The notes under the pieces are model-generated. The model had not been told where the DNA came from and made no database searches. It worked only from the letters and a program-made list of their open reading frames with translations. Position numbers and translations under genes: made by a program. Shown here one piece after another: positions 23,936 to 35,992 of a stretch of DNA of 64,000 bases. Location of the stretch: contig OX442323.1 in the NCBI GenBank assembly GCA_949358305.1, positions 2,914,001 through 2,978,000 on the forward strand, in the 5' to 3' direction. Source of the stretch: Strigamia acuminata (lineage: Eukaryota > Arthropoda > Chilopoda > Geophilomorpha > Linotaeniidae). Numbering within the stretch: position 1 is the first letter of the stretch; each line of letters begins with the position of its first letter.

Positions 23936-24719
23936 TGCAACAGACTTTTTGATACCGAGAACCGGGAAATCCAAAACACCCGGGAAAAAAGAACCCCCAA
24001 TGCAAACCAACGAGCCAATTAAAATCGCATTTCTATATGCATAATTTTGCATAATTATAACCATAATTTAACACCTACGTATACAATTCGTCGTTTTAAT
24101 GTCACCGCCATAATAGATGCCAAAATTGTGCTAATTTGCGAATTATTTATTTATCTCTTTCCTACAGCGCAGATGTTACCAGTTGAAATTCAAAACACCA
24201 AAAAAAAAAAAACACAAAAACTAATAAAATCCGCTCTTTGCGTACCCGAAATTGCACCGAAAGCAAATTAACAAAAAAAATCGACCAACTAACTTGAAAC
24301 GGAAAAAAAAAATTCGAGCACAAAACAATGCACGATTCACATAATTTATGACATCGTTGAAAGCCACAAGGGGCTGATGAAAGAAATGAACTTCCTTTGC
24401 AGTTTCGCAAAGTGCGAGAGAAGCCGATTGGAGCAAAATGGGAACGGGAATTTCCATTCATTCATTCATTCATTTGCTTAAAACATTTCTCGCTAATTGA
24501 AGCAAGACGTGTGGCGCAATTAACTCAGTGGCAATCACAAACTCGTAAACAGCCAAGAGTGAAAAGACATCTGAAAAGATAAACTGCGCGACGAGGTGGC
24601 CGGGGTGACTAAACAACCCGACAACTTAATAAATAAACCGAGCAAACACACACAAAACCCATCACAAAGCCAACCCCTCAATCAAATCCAAGCATTCCAA
24701 TCAATAATTCCAGAAATTT
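23936..24719. other. Presumed intron
   Basis: No gene recognised. A CATT tetranucleotide tract lies at about 24452-24475. Both strands give frames that are mainly shadows of A-rich sequence. Confidence 0.45.
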
Positions 24720-24895
24720 AAAAAAATAAAATAAAAAATAAAATAAAAATAAAAAATTTTAAATAAAAAATTTTTACAAAAAAATAAATTAAAAAATAAA
24801 ATAACAATAAAAAATTTTAAATAAAAAATTTTTACAAAAAAATAAAATAATTTTTTTTTTAAACAAAAATAATAAAAAAAAATTTTGTAATGAAT
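24720..24895. repeat. A/T low-complexity duplication
   Basis: A stretch built from AAAATAAAAATTTT and AAATTTTTACAAAAAAATAA blocks that appears about twice in tandem (unit near 72 bp). No function is visible. Confidence 0.65.
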
Positions 24896-24977
24896 CGCGT
24901 TTCCAATGATTAAAAATGGACGCATTTTGAATTTCGCCGCGATGGTTTTAGTACCTGCCCTTAGGCTTGTGCGATTA

Positions 24978-25419
24978 CCGTATATCCTCGCGTATAATAC
25001 GGCCCGCGTATAATGCGACCCCCCCATTTTAGGCGCCATTTTTGCTAATAAGTGGTGTATGCGCGTATAATGCGAATTAACATTTGTGTCCCACAACAGT
25101 GAAAAATGTGTTTAGAAAAGTTTATTTATTTAAAAGGAAACTTTAAAATAAAAAAAAATTTTTCTTCTTGCTTATTTTTCGATGATGGATTGCTAGATTG
25201 TTGCATTATTTGCATTATTTGGATTGTCGCTTGGTCGTATTGTGTGTTGTAAACGGGATAAACGAAGTTATATACGTACGAATTACGCACGTAGTCCATA
25301 TGTTACGTGTACGTCAATTTTTTTTTTATTTTTTTTATTATGCGCGTATAGTGCGACCCCCCCAATTCGAGGTCCAAAATTCGCAATAAATATTTCGCAC
25401 TATACGCGAGGTTATACGG
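24978..25419. mobile_element. TACCGTATA-type MITE, inserted in an older element
   Basis: Terminal inverted repeats CCGTATATCCTCGCGTATAA and TATACGCGAGGTTATACGG are flanked by TA at 24976-24977 and 25420-25421. Subterminal words GCGTATAATGCGACCCCCC and GCGTATAGTGCGACCCCCC occur on both sides. There is no coding capacity. Removing it joins GTGCGATTA to ATTTTTGTCGCA, restoring the surrounding CGCAATAAT-type element. Confidence 0.8.
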
Positions 25420-25498
25420 TAATTTTTGTCGCAAATGCGATTGCGATATTGGATTGTTGCGATTTTTTTGTGATATATTGCATTTGCGATATATCGCG

Positions 25499-25845
25499 AT
25501 ATAATCGCAATAATCGCAGTAATCGCAATAATTCGCAATAATTCGCAATAATCGCAGTAATCGCAATAATTCGCAATAATCGCAATAATTCGCAATAATT
25601 CGCAATAATCGCAATATCAAGATATCACAATATCGCATGATATCGCAATTTACCGCAATTGATTTAATTTATTTACTGAAAAAAGTTTATTTAAAACCAA
25701 ATTGAAATTACAAATGTGAAAAGAAAAAAAAATTTAGCAAATGAAAAGGAAAGGACTCAAAGCAATAATTCGCAATAATTCGCAATAATTCGCAATAATT
25801 CGCAATAATTCGCAATAATCGCAATAATCGCAAATCGCGATATAT
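25499..25845. repeat. TTCGCAATAA short-period satellite (two blocks)
   Basis: Two blocks (about 25499-25640 and 25763-25845) consist of a 9-11 bp unit, mostly CGCAATAATT or CGCAATAAT with occasional CGCAGTAAT. The reverse strand gives runs of YCDYCD and LLRLLR type translation, which is why long frames appear there; they are not genes. Confidence 0.85.
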
Positions 25846-25945
25846 CGCAAACAACAGCTAGTGAATTAAATAGCTGCGATATTCAACCAAAAAAAATTCG
25901 CATTGCGATTAATCGCAAATTCGCACATCAGCCGTGAGTATACAA

Positions 25946-27003
25946 TGCGTAGAATTGTACGCGTGAACCCTGGATCGTGTCAATTTTTAAAAAAATTTTA
26001 AATAAAAAACTTTTTAAAAAAAAATAAAAAATAAAAATTTAAAAAAATAATAAAAATAAAAACTTTTAAAAATGCAAATAGAGTTTTTTCAATTCTAAAA
26101 TCCGACATTATTTTCATTTTTTCTTGGATTTTTATCAACTGTCATCGACTCTGATTCAATTCGGTGGTTGAGCCGTTTCTTCCGAAAGATCAAGTCTGAC
26201 AACGGATTTCACTTATGTGGCAGATGACGAAGTAACCCAAGATTCCTTTCCGATTGAAACACAACTGTATTATATAAAGTTTCGACGCTTTTCACTTCAC
26301 TGTCTCCTAACTAATTCTTCTCCCCCAGCCCCGTCTTTCATTCTTGACAAATCGTTCCGCTGAAGACTCCACAAATAAAACATGTTTACACTCAACAAAA
26401 TCCCACCCATTTAAGCACCAAAAAAAAATCTCATTTCCCCATCTTATCAACACCTCACTTTTATTTCTTCTATTTCATCCCTGCCACCATTTTCCAATTT
26501 ACTTTCCGCATTCATTTGCGAGCACTTCGAATCCAATTCACTTAACCTCTTAAAATTGAATGCAATAAAAGAGAAAATAAAAATAATAAAAAATATTTTT
26601 ACTCCTTTCAATTTCTGACACGACTTGACTGCGCAACTGACAAACCAAAGACTCAATTAAGGCGCGCGCAAACGCGCAAACACAACTCGAAACACGTCGA
26701 CGAAATTGAGTCAAATTGAACACATCACTAAACGTTTGACAAAACGCAATTGTGAGTGGCTTCCGGTTAAGGTGACTGGTGTGTTCTGTGCTTGGATTGT
26801 ATAGTTGGATGGAATTGGACACGAGGCAGTTGTTGTATGAATATCTGCATGAATTGGACTTTATTTGCATAAAAGTACAGGTGGGGCTGTACGCGATCTC
26901 GTAATGTCACGAGAATGCGACGTGCATGACGTGCGTCACAATTAAACAATGAAAGGAATGTACAGAATTGGAGTACGAAACACTCCAGTGACACTGGATT
27001 TAT
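25946..27003. other. Non-coding stretch
   Basis: A-rich low complexity at 25985-26075, then ordinary AT-rich sequence. No supported gene. Confidence 0.45.
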
Positions 27004-27255
27004 ACTACGTTTACATGCACCGAACATTTCGGTGTTGTGTTTACGTGCATAAAATAATTCGTGATCACTTTCGGTTTTTGACCAACGGGGAATTGCCGGA
27101 AGCAACGCGCGCATGCGCAATAAAAATAGTTCGAGTTGACTCGAATTAAACAACCTTCTGCGAGGGATTATTCACTACTCGAATAATCCTCGTCGTCCCT
27201 GTTTACATGACAGTTGTGCACGCGGAATATCTCACTCCGTGCATGTAAACGTAGT
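27004..27255. mobile_element. TTTACATGCAC MITE with 17-bp perfect inverted ends
   Basis: The left end ACTACGTTTACATGCAC (27004-27020) and right end GTGCATGTAAACGTAGT (27239-27255) are perfect inverses. Inside are further inverted words (GTTTACGTGCAT near the left; CTGTTTACATGACAG near the right) and GCGCGCATGCGC. It carries no gene. The flanks are ATTTAT and TTTAG, so a 3-bp target duplication is possible but not certain. It resembles PIF/Harbinger-type MITEs in style; that is an inference. Confidence 0.75.
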
Positions 27256-29247
27256 TTTAGTGTATTATTTTAGGCGTCCACATAAGTCATCCTTGTTTAG
27301 AGGGAAAAGGTCGTTTTCTGACAGTTCTTTGGCCCTTTGATCGCGACCCGTTGCGAGACCTCGGATCCATTCGTTTCGATTTACAATCGTTCAGTGATGC
27401 GGAACTTTTTCATTAAAAACCAGACTCGCAATAAATTCTACAACTTGAATGCGACCGCAACATGTGTTCCTAATATTTCAAGAGAATACCTTTTTTTTTC
27501 TTTTCTTTTCTCTCTCTCACAAACCTTTTCACTTTTCCACAAAGAAACCCCCGACTGGACTCGCTCCAACTAAGAGCGTGCTAAAACTTTTTCAAAAATA
27601 AATGGTTTCACGAGTTGATCAATCAAGATCGAAGATTCGCACCGTCAGGAATCTGTCCAAACATCATTCCTTAAGCGAGTAAAAGAGGGAGAGAGAGACC
27701 AACAAATGGAACAAACCGATCGATCACTTTGTAATCACTAAAACAATTGCTCAAATACATAAAAAAAGAGATAGGAAGAGGACATTAAACTAATTAAAAA
27801 GTGTATAAGTCAATTGGAACCGCGAAAACTTTTGTTTTTCCTTATTTTCTCATTAAAACATTGCGCAAATTCCTACCAGATGTCACTGTGAAACCCGAGC
27901 GTGTAAAAATAGATTGTCGAAATTTGAATCGATAAAATCGATCGAAGCAAACCCAAAATAAAAATATCGACGCGGCATGTCAATTACTCGAGAAAATTAC
28001 AAATATCCAATAGAGCTGCAAGGAGAACGATAGACCATTAATTTTTCGAGAAATTCATTATGTATAGCTAGCTCGGAGCTGTGGCAAACTACATCGCCTT
28101 TCAATCAACGTCGCGCTGAATAAAATAATTTTGTATAACACACATATATAGGATTGACAAGACGAAACGATGAGACTGGAATAAAAAAGCACAAAAAGGA
28201 CATGTCGGAAGGCGCTTTTTCTAGGTTCCACTTCCATCGAGTTACGTCGAGAATTTCAAAATGTGCGCGCACTTGATGCGTGCAGAGAAGCCTCCCTGTC
28301 TGCAGGCGGAGCTTTCTGCGATGCCGCACGAGGAAGAGGCTTTTCGTCCAGACAAAAGGGCACCATGAGTGATGACCATCTATTTTTAATGTGTTGTCAT
28401 CGAAAAATTCTTTGTGTTTTGTTCGAAAACAAAAATAATTAATTTTTTAATTTATTTATTTTATTTTTTAACATTTTTTTTTTTAATTTATCCTTTTTAT
28501 TTCCCATCGTTTCCAGAATTTATAATCAAACTGCCAATTCTGACAACTTCACATGACTCCCTTTTCACACACACACACACAGCACATCGTGCATTACAAA
28601 GCAAGAAAACTCAAACCAACTGATTCCTTCCTTCGGAATAACTTTTGAATTCATGGAAAGAAACGAGCGGTGACTTGACTGAAATTTAAAAGAACTCGGA
28701 ATAATAATAAGAAAGAAAGAAAAGAAAGAAAAAAATCTATAAACTTTAAACTTTTCCAAACGCTTTGACTGGAATTTGAATGACAAAGTTGGCGGCGCAC
28801 GAGGAATAAATAAGACGGAGAAAAATAAATTCTCAAAAAACATTTATAATTAGTTATTCGTCTTGTAGTTTCATCTCATTAAGTTGAGTGGTTTGGTATT
28901 AGGTGTTGGAGGGAGGGCGCAACCGCCTTCGTTTAATCAGCCCAAGTTCAGGGCTCTATCGGCGACACAAAGAAAGGGGGCAAGGAACCACAGCAAAGCT
29001 GCAGGGGAAACGAAGAGGGACGAGCAGACGCCTATGCCACCTGCTAATCAATAACACAATTGTTTACGCTGGGAATTAACCCAATCACTCGCAACCCGGG
29101 CTCAGCGCGCCTAATTTTTCAAACACGCACACTAACCCAACCTAATTTCAACTGATTAGAAAAATGCCGCCAAATTGAATTGCGAGGTACTAATGATAAC
29201 TACAAATATTAATCAAACCTGAGGGCCATATTTACAAAAAGATGAGA
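27256..29247. other. Non-coding stretch
   Basis: No supported gene. A CA run lies at about 28567-28580. A GC-richer patch at 28910-29110 shows no recognisable feature. Confidence 0.45.
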
Positions 29248-29376
29248 AAATCGATTATCCGAACAACGGTTTTTCGATTTTTTAATCGATTTTTTTATTT
29301 TCATGTCTGATTATGCGAACAAATCGGTTTTACGAACACCGACGTCCCCGATCAGTTCAGATAATCGACGCTCTAG
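29248..29376. mobile_element. pogo/Tigger-like terminal fragment
   Basis: Contains CGATTATCCGAACAAC, TTATGCGAACAAATCGG, GAACACCGACGTCCCCG and TCAGATAATCGACG. This order of words (CGATTATCCGAAC ... AGATAATCGA) is typical of pogo/Tigger-type termini in animal genomes. A shorter relative is at 48448-48520. Boundaries are uncertain and no transposase is present. Confidence 0.4.
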
Positions 29377-32300
29377 ATTAAGGGGTTTCATTAAATGAGC
29401 GATTATTGTGATTAGTCGAATACAAAAATTAAAGGAAATCAAAATCAATACAGAAATAAACTTTTAGCAGCAAAAATTCATATTTTCATGATGACACAAT
29501 TTTGTGGACACCCGAGACACAATTTTGTTTAATAATGGCTTGTTTGGTTGTTTGTACAGTATTATGTATACGAACTTGAATTGAAAATCAATTTGGGAAG
29601 AAGAAAATGAAATCAATAGAACAAAACTCCGACATTTCATCAAATTGAAAATTGGCAATTACCTTCAAATTTAAGCACCGATTGGAATATTTGTTGGGGA
29701 ATTCGAACTCGACGCTTGTAGGGAAAATGGATTTCGCTTGAGCCGCTCGCGCATCAAGATAAACCTTCCTTTAGCCGGCCAAGTGCAAGCCATTTCACAT
29801 ACACCTGATTCGGTGAAATTTTTGTACCGTGCATGAAATAAGTATTTTTCAATAAAAAAAAATAAAAATCACAATTTAAAATTTAAAAAAATATTTTTTT
29901 TTGTTCAAGTTGCAACAACGCACCTAGACCATTGTCACGTAAAAATGGCAAGGATCTATACAAATCAACCTGCACTGCATGTGAAATTTCATCAAGGAAG
30001 ACATCAATAGCAATTTATTTGAAGGCGCGTATAATATTACGTCCCTGCCCACTTGTTATTGTTCTTATCCATTTTCTCCATCGGCCTTCCAACTTCACAT
30101 TTCCATTATACACGCGATCGATTTTTCCTTCCCGGAATCAGCCTTTTCAAGATTGATTTGATTGGAACACTTCTCTCAGCGGACTCGCAAAAATAGCCGC
30201 CACTCGGATCAGACGCGAGCGCAAAATTTTAAGCGGGCCAAAGCAAAAATCCATTTTCGCTCATCGATTTCTTATCATTTAAAGCGCATAAAAGAATAAA
30301 AGAAAAACCTTAGTCATACAAATCAATTGTCATTAGAATTTGACTTTTTTTTTTCTTCTAAAAATGCACTTTGAATATTTTATTTCATTTTTTTTCTTCT
30401 TTCTTTGCATCGTAAAAATTTAATTCCATAAAACGGAAAAGAAATAAATTCTGGAGCGGGCAGAAACAATAAATAAGTTAAACTCAAATTTCGCCTTCGC
30501 AACACGCAAGTCGGAAACTGCATCGCTTAGCAAAAGTTTGAAAAATCCAAAAATTTTAAATTTTAAATTTTAAATTTTAAACAAACAAACAAAGCGAGTA
30601 TCGCCGGTTTCGCCAAGTTTTCAACTTGAATTGAACGGTCGCAAAGTGGTATATAAAAATATTCCCCGCATTACATCAAAACGATCCAACAAATCGGGAC
30701 ATTTTAGTCGTCCATTAAAGCAGTGCTCCAACGCATGTTTCCACATTTAAAGCAAATTTCCACTTCTTCGTTGCTGCGTATGCGTCAAAATAAAAGCACT
30801 TTGAAAACCATTTCCCAAATTTCCAAATCACATTTCGCCAACAAAAAATAAAAAAAACAATCAAAACAAATAAAATACATAAATAAAACAGTAAACGCGT
30901 TCAAAGTATCGGTTTTTACCGTTTCTATAAACAGAATGACATCAAAAACAGCCAAGGAAAATAGCAAAAACCAAAACCACGACGGTTTATGCCGAGTTTT
31001 GATTTTTACAACCAAATTCAAAATGGCCGCCTCGAACGTTAGATCAACAAATCAGACTTTCAGGTGTCATAAACACTTTCAGACGAAGCATCTAACCTCC
31101 CAAAATGTGTATGAATGCTAAATTATGTTTAAATAAGTGTCCACAACCACAATTCGTTGGTTAAATGAAAGAAAATGAATTTTTATGCACAATACTCGCG
31201 CGATCACGTCACAAAAACGACACAACAAACACAAAGCGAAATTTTAAACGCACGTATTGTTTTTCATTCCCATTATTTCCAAACGCGTTTAAAGTTTCAC
31301 TTGAATCGCATTTTCCACACGTTGATGACTCTCTCAACGAAATCAAATCCTATACATCTTCGACTGAACATTCTTACGGAAATTACAAGTCATTTACCTG
31401 AAGGTCGGAGGACCACAGGGGAATTTCGGAATTTAATTACACAAAAACCATTTTTTTTTTAAAAAAAAAAATCAATTTATTAAAAACTCAGGTACCATAA
31501 ACCAGCTTGTGTTCGATTACCCCAATTGCCTCAAAGGAGCGTTTTTATTCCCTGGCCAAACTCGCGGTAGATCGTTACACAAATGGTTGGCAAGCCCACT
31601 CTTTTCTTTTATTTTATTTCAACTTCCCCCTCGTCACCTGACATTGTACGAAAAAGACCTCCAGGTGAAGAGTCTCGTCCCGCATCATCAATAATGGACG
31701 TCGGGTCTTCTCTTCAGCCATCATTCACTACCCCTGCCCCATCTATAAGATCCGCGTTGCTGCGAGGCTCTGGTCAAAGCTGATAAAGTATGTGCGATAA
31801 AAAGGAACAAATTCGTGGCAGGCTGCAAATGGTTCACTCCATTCCATCCAAATCATGGTAAATGCCGATTAATTTCATCGTTTTCTCGCGTTTTCACAAA
31901 TTTATCGGGGAAAAGACGAAATAAATCAGTCGTTTGATTGATTTTCTCATTTAGTTTATTATTTGCTCTATTATAAATCACTTATTTGATTTTATTTTTA
32001 TTATTTTTTTTTGGAGTTTGTTTTGATCAATGTTATTTATTTAACTTCTAGAAATAACGAGATTATTCGAGTGGAAAGAAGAAAAACATCAATATAACGA
32101 CGTTACATTGGTAAATTCTAATAAAATAACAAACATAATGAAAAAAAGAAATCTGTAATTGAATAAAAACAAATCCGACGTGAAAACGGGACAATTTGAT
32201 AAATTTGATTTCGAAAACGAGATCAAAACGACAAAATCTAACATCTAGATAAATTATTCAAACGTACTTCCATTACCCAGATAAACACATTAATGAGACA

Positions 32301-32669
32301 ATATTGATTCGCGCGTTAACCCAAATTAGAAAAGAAAAAAAAATCTGAATGGAATAAAATAAAATAAATAATTAAATAATTAAAAAAAAAAAATTTTAAA
32401 AAAAAATTTCTTTCTGTAATTTGTGTTCTGCCACCACACCACACCTAAGCGAGACATATACTTAGTGGCGGTGGCAACTAGGTATTGCACTTACATTTTA
32501 CCGTCTACGCTTGTCACGCTTGCAACCGCATTTTTTGATTTACGATTCAATGAATACCGGAGATGAAAGTGAATAAGGACACAACACGACCATACACAAA
32601 AGTTATTTCTTTAAAAAAAAAAAAAAAAAAACCAAAAAAAAAATCAAGATGGCGACACTGTAAAGTCTG
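29377..32669. other. Non-coding stretch
   Basis: No supported gene. A four-fold AAATTTTA tandem lies at about 30552-30582, and an A run at 32610-32630. Short frames such as 31175-31462 show no domain. Confidence 0.45.
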
Positions 32670-32945
32670 TATACTCAAAACCACTCTAACGTTGATCTAT
32701 TTCCCTATTGGTCGAGCCGTATCACTGGTGTAGTGGCACAAAAAAAGTAGCTTTCTAATTGAGTTGTTATTTAGCAATAATGCTAAAATAATGCTAAAAT
32801 AAAGTAATTAAACAACAATAAAGTCATCATTAAAAGTAATTTACACCGTATGACCAAAATATTGTTGTTTATTTACTTTATTTTAGCATTATTAGCCCTA
32901 ATAATAGGCTTAATACTGCTAAATAACGTCTGCGCAGACTTACAA
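32670..32945. mobile_element. Foldback family C, copy 3 (right end lost)
   Basis: Begins TATACTCAAAACC and reaches the family core CCCTATTGGTCGAGCC, GTATCACTGGTGTAGTGGC and AAAAAAAGTAG. Further in, arms 32789-32819 and 32861-32891 are near-perfect inverses built from TTTATTTTAGCATTA. The expected right terminal arm is absent, so the copy is truncated or replaced. Confidence 0.6.
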
Positions 32946-35759
32946 TGCAAGAAGTTGTAACCATTACAACTATAAGTACATGCTTAATTTATTACGATAT
33001 CGTAACTGATAATGGCGGACACAGCAGACATTTCATTGATTTTCCGACCCACACTAATAATAATCGCAAAAAAAACATTATTAAATTCCAAAAAAAATCT
33101 ATATTCTCAGTTTAAATTGCGAATGATTTGCCTAATCCACATCCGTCACATTTTATTCATTCAATGTGGTTTAACCCTCGTTTCGCTCAAAAATTGAATT
33201 CGCATTTCCTTTTAATAAAACTCCAAATGGAATTTACTCGTAATGCTTTAAGTAGCTATGTATTCATGCAACGTGCGCATTTCACGGCTCCCTCCTCACC
33301 TCTCTCTCCATCTCCACCACCAACCATTGCAAGCGTGCTTGCCCGCAGGAGCGCGTGTGGCATTGTTTCATTTACTCTCGACCATTACCTAGGCGAAGTC
33401 AATTGGCATTAGTGTCACAAAAATATCCGGCGTCCATTCAATTTTAATGTTTCTGATTCTCAGCCCCATAAAATGCCTCGCCTTAATCACGTGTGGATTA
33501 CACCAATGCCTGATTCCCTCCTTCCGCTTCTCTAATTCCCCAATCTAATTTCGCCTCGACTCAGCTTCCCCCGCATCAATTGCACCTATCGCCCAGCTGC
33601 ATCTGCAGGGGCCACTGCCAACCAGACCACCGTCAAATTCCTCCAACGTAACTAACTTTATTTTGCCCTTCAACCAATCCACCCAAGAAAAAACACCCGC
33701 TTCGGAAAAGCACCCCGTTCAACCCTAAGCCATGGACTTTCCTGCAAAGCACGTGCTTCGTGACAACTTAAAACACTCTTATTTGTTCAGATATCGATTT
33801 TAAAACAATATTTTTATCAGAACGTAGAATGAAATATAAGTTATATAAGCACGTGATTTGGCGGATTTTTTGTTTAACTGTGCAAGAGGGTTTATATACC
33901 AAGTGGGAAAGAAAAGGGACTAGGGTCATAAATATTCTATTTTTGCTAATTTTATTGTTTTTACAATCAAAATGGACGCAAAAACTGCCATAAACCATCG
34001 TCAAAAAATAAAAAACAAGATGCACAAACTAAAGTGCTTTTTTAAGTGGTTTATTCAACTTTGCTTTTAGTTTTTACTGCTAAATCCAAAATGGTTGCCA
34101 CACTTGTTACAATGCTCCCAGGTGAAGCATCAAACATGAAAAAAAAGAGTGAATAAAAGCAGAATTGTGTTCAAATAACGAGTCATGATTCATTCATCGG
34201 GTGAAAATAAAGAATAAACCCGAAAACTAACCTACAAACAGACAAAAATAAAATTATCTCACGCACACTTACAACCAAGCATCATTTTGCTGTTGAAATG
34301 TAATCACTCAGCCACCATTTACTTAAAATTCAATCAAATCGCCAGCAAACACCAACCTTTAGCTCCCATTTCAAAAAAAGAACTCTCAGCCCCCCTAAAA
34401 AAGCCCAAAGAAGCACCGGATCACGAACACAGAGGGCAAGGGCAACCGTCACGAGGGTTCTTTGACCCACTCTCATCTGGCCAAAAGAAAAAAAAATCTC
34501 CACTCGGGGTACAAGTGCCAACCTTTAACTCGATGTGCATCCCACTAATAACAGTAAAAGAAGACGAAGAAAAAAGAAGTTCAAGTGTATAATCGATTCA
34601 GAGTTGCGTGAGCGTGTAAACAAAAACGGAAGTCGAGTGATGTTGAAATATTGAACTTTGTTCTTCAACTATTGAAGATAAAAATCGATCGCAAACTAAC
34701 AGAGTGTCTTTAAAGTCCAATGAACCTTCTTTGCCTTCCCCGCGTCGCCGAAACGAGATCCCGGACCCAAAACCACCTAACGAGAGAATATTCACAAACT
34801 TACTCACCTCAAACAAGCAGTCGGGTCTTTACTCGACGCCTTTTTGGCTTTCATGACCACAAAAATTTCACACTCAGAGGCAGAGAAATCACGCGAGACA
34901 CTGGTGACTCGCTCCTCCAACTCTCCTTCTGCCAGTGGCAACCCAAGCAAAAACCACTGTTTACTCAAATTGCCAAGAGAGGGCGTTAGCGGTGCCTTTC
35001 CAACTCAAATTACACACGCCGTCGAATCCGGAGGACAAGAACCTCATTCAATAAAAAAAGAGAAGAAAAAATAAAATAAAAATGCCACCATTTCATCAAA
35101 CTTAATAAATTAAATTTCAATTTCTTTTTTCGTTTTTTAAATAAAATTGGAAGTAAAAAATGCATTGATTTTTGCTTAAATGTGTGGAAAGATTCGGTTC
35201 TTGCCTCACACACAGTCAACTTCAATTAAGTTAAAACCGGCTGATTATGTTGAACATTTAATTAGTTTAAGTGCAGTACTGCCGTACCATATTTATGCAA
35301 AAATGCGCCTAAACAAATGTAATCCTGATGGGATTGCAGACTTGTGCAGAACTCAAGCTGATTGAAAGTGCATTCAATTTATAAAGGATTCCAATTTTCC
35401 ATGGCAAAACATTCCCATAAGCTTCTATGAATCAAAACAAGCCATCAGTCTCTCTCCTGAATCATTTCGCTTTCCTGTTTACAATCCTTTATACACACTT
35501 ATGGAACTTTTTTCTAATCTCGATAAAAGCCAGACATAAACTGATCAAATTAGCTTTTCTTATACACTCGAAGCCGCTCTGGATTGTGTGTTATAGAGTC
35601 TTGTCACTATTAGACAACAATTTCGTGTCTTTCTGTCTCTTCGGAGCGAACAAACCTTTTATCGTGATTTGTACGAAAACCCCAAAGTGGCACGACTAAC
35701 TTTTAATTGTTGCGCCGACAGACAGGAGCTCACATGGGCCCACGAGCAGAAACCCATTG
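32946..35759. other. Non-coding stretch, unproven frames near 34290-34990
   Basis: No gene can be supported. The frames at 34287-34592 and 34720-34989 (plus) are hydrophilic and somewhat GC-richer than average but carry no domain or splice evidence. The segment 33270-33720 is C-rich on the plus strand and unremarkable. Confidence 0.4.
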
Positions 35760-35764
35760 GTCAG
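35760..35764. repeat. Target-site duplication, left (GTCAG)
   Basis: GTCAG directly precedes the left LTR and recurs directly after the right LTR at 40707-40711. A 5-bp duplication is the usual size for Ty3/gypsy integrases. Confidence 0.85.
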
Positions 35765-35992
35765 TGTGAGTCGGGACGAAGCGTGTGGTTTGGCGAAACC
35801 AAGATGACTAAACTTTATTTCAACTAACAAGCATAAATACAGACAAGCAGCAATGCGATTGGTCGGGGAGAACAACGGAGAGTGGACGTGACCGCTGGTC
35901 AGTGACCGGCTAATACGCCACCCGGATGGGGGGACGCCAATGTGGCGCCGTGAAGGTGACGTAGATAAACGGTGTGGTGACCAAAGGTCACA
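35765..35992 (-). repeat. 3' LTR (228 bp)
   Basis: On the plus strand it runs TGTGAGTCGG to CAAAGGTCACA; on the element strand it begins TGTGACCTTTGGTCACC and ends CTCACA. Termini TG..CA lie within a short inverted repeat (TGTGA/TCACA). On the element strand there is a CCAAT motif (complement at 35858-35862) and an AATAAA polyadenylation signal (complement at 35814-35819). Near the U3 edge GTGACC TTT GGTCAC forms a small palindrome. The TGA stop of Gag-Pol (35988-35990) lies inside it. Confidence 0.95.

Larger units (their letters stand above)
24963..25945. mobile_element. CGCAATAATT-rich element hosting another MITE
   Basis: The left end reads AGGCTTGTGCGATTA and the right end contains CGCAAATTCGCACATCAGCC, so the ends are imperfect inverses (GGCT..TGTGCGA). 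The body is full of TCGCAATAAT and CGATATATCGC words, including the palindrome CGATATATCG. It is interrupted by the MITE at 24978-25419. A third segment (25660-25760) between two satellite blocks is unrelated A-rich sequence. The target duplication is not resolved. Confidence 0.45.

Noticed and set aside
25303-25638. A minus frame with LLRLLR and DYCDYC repeats
   Set aside because: It is a translation of the CGCAATAATT satellite.
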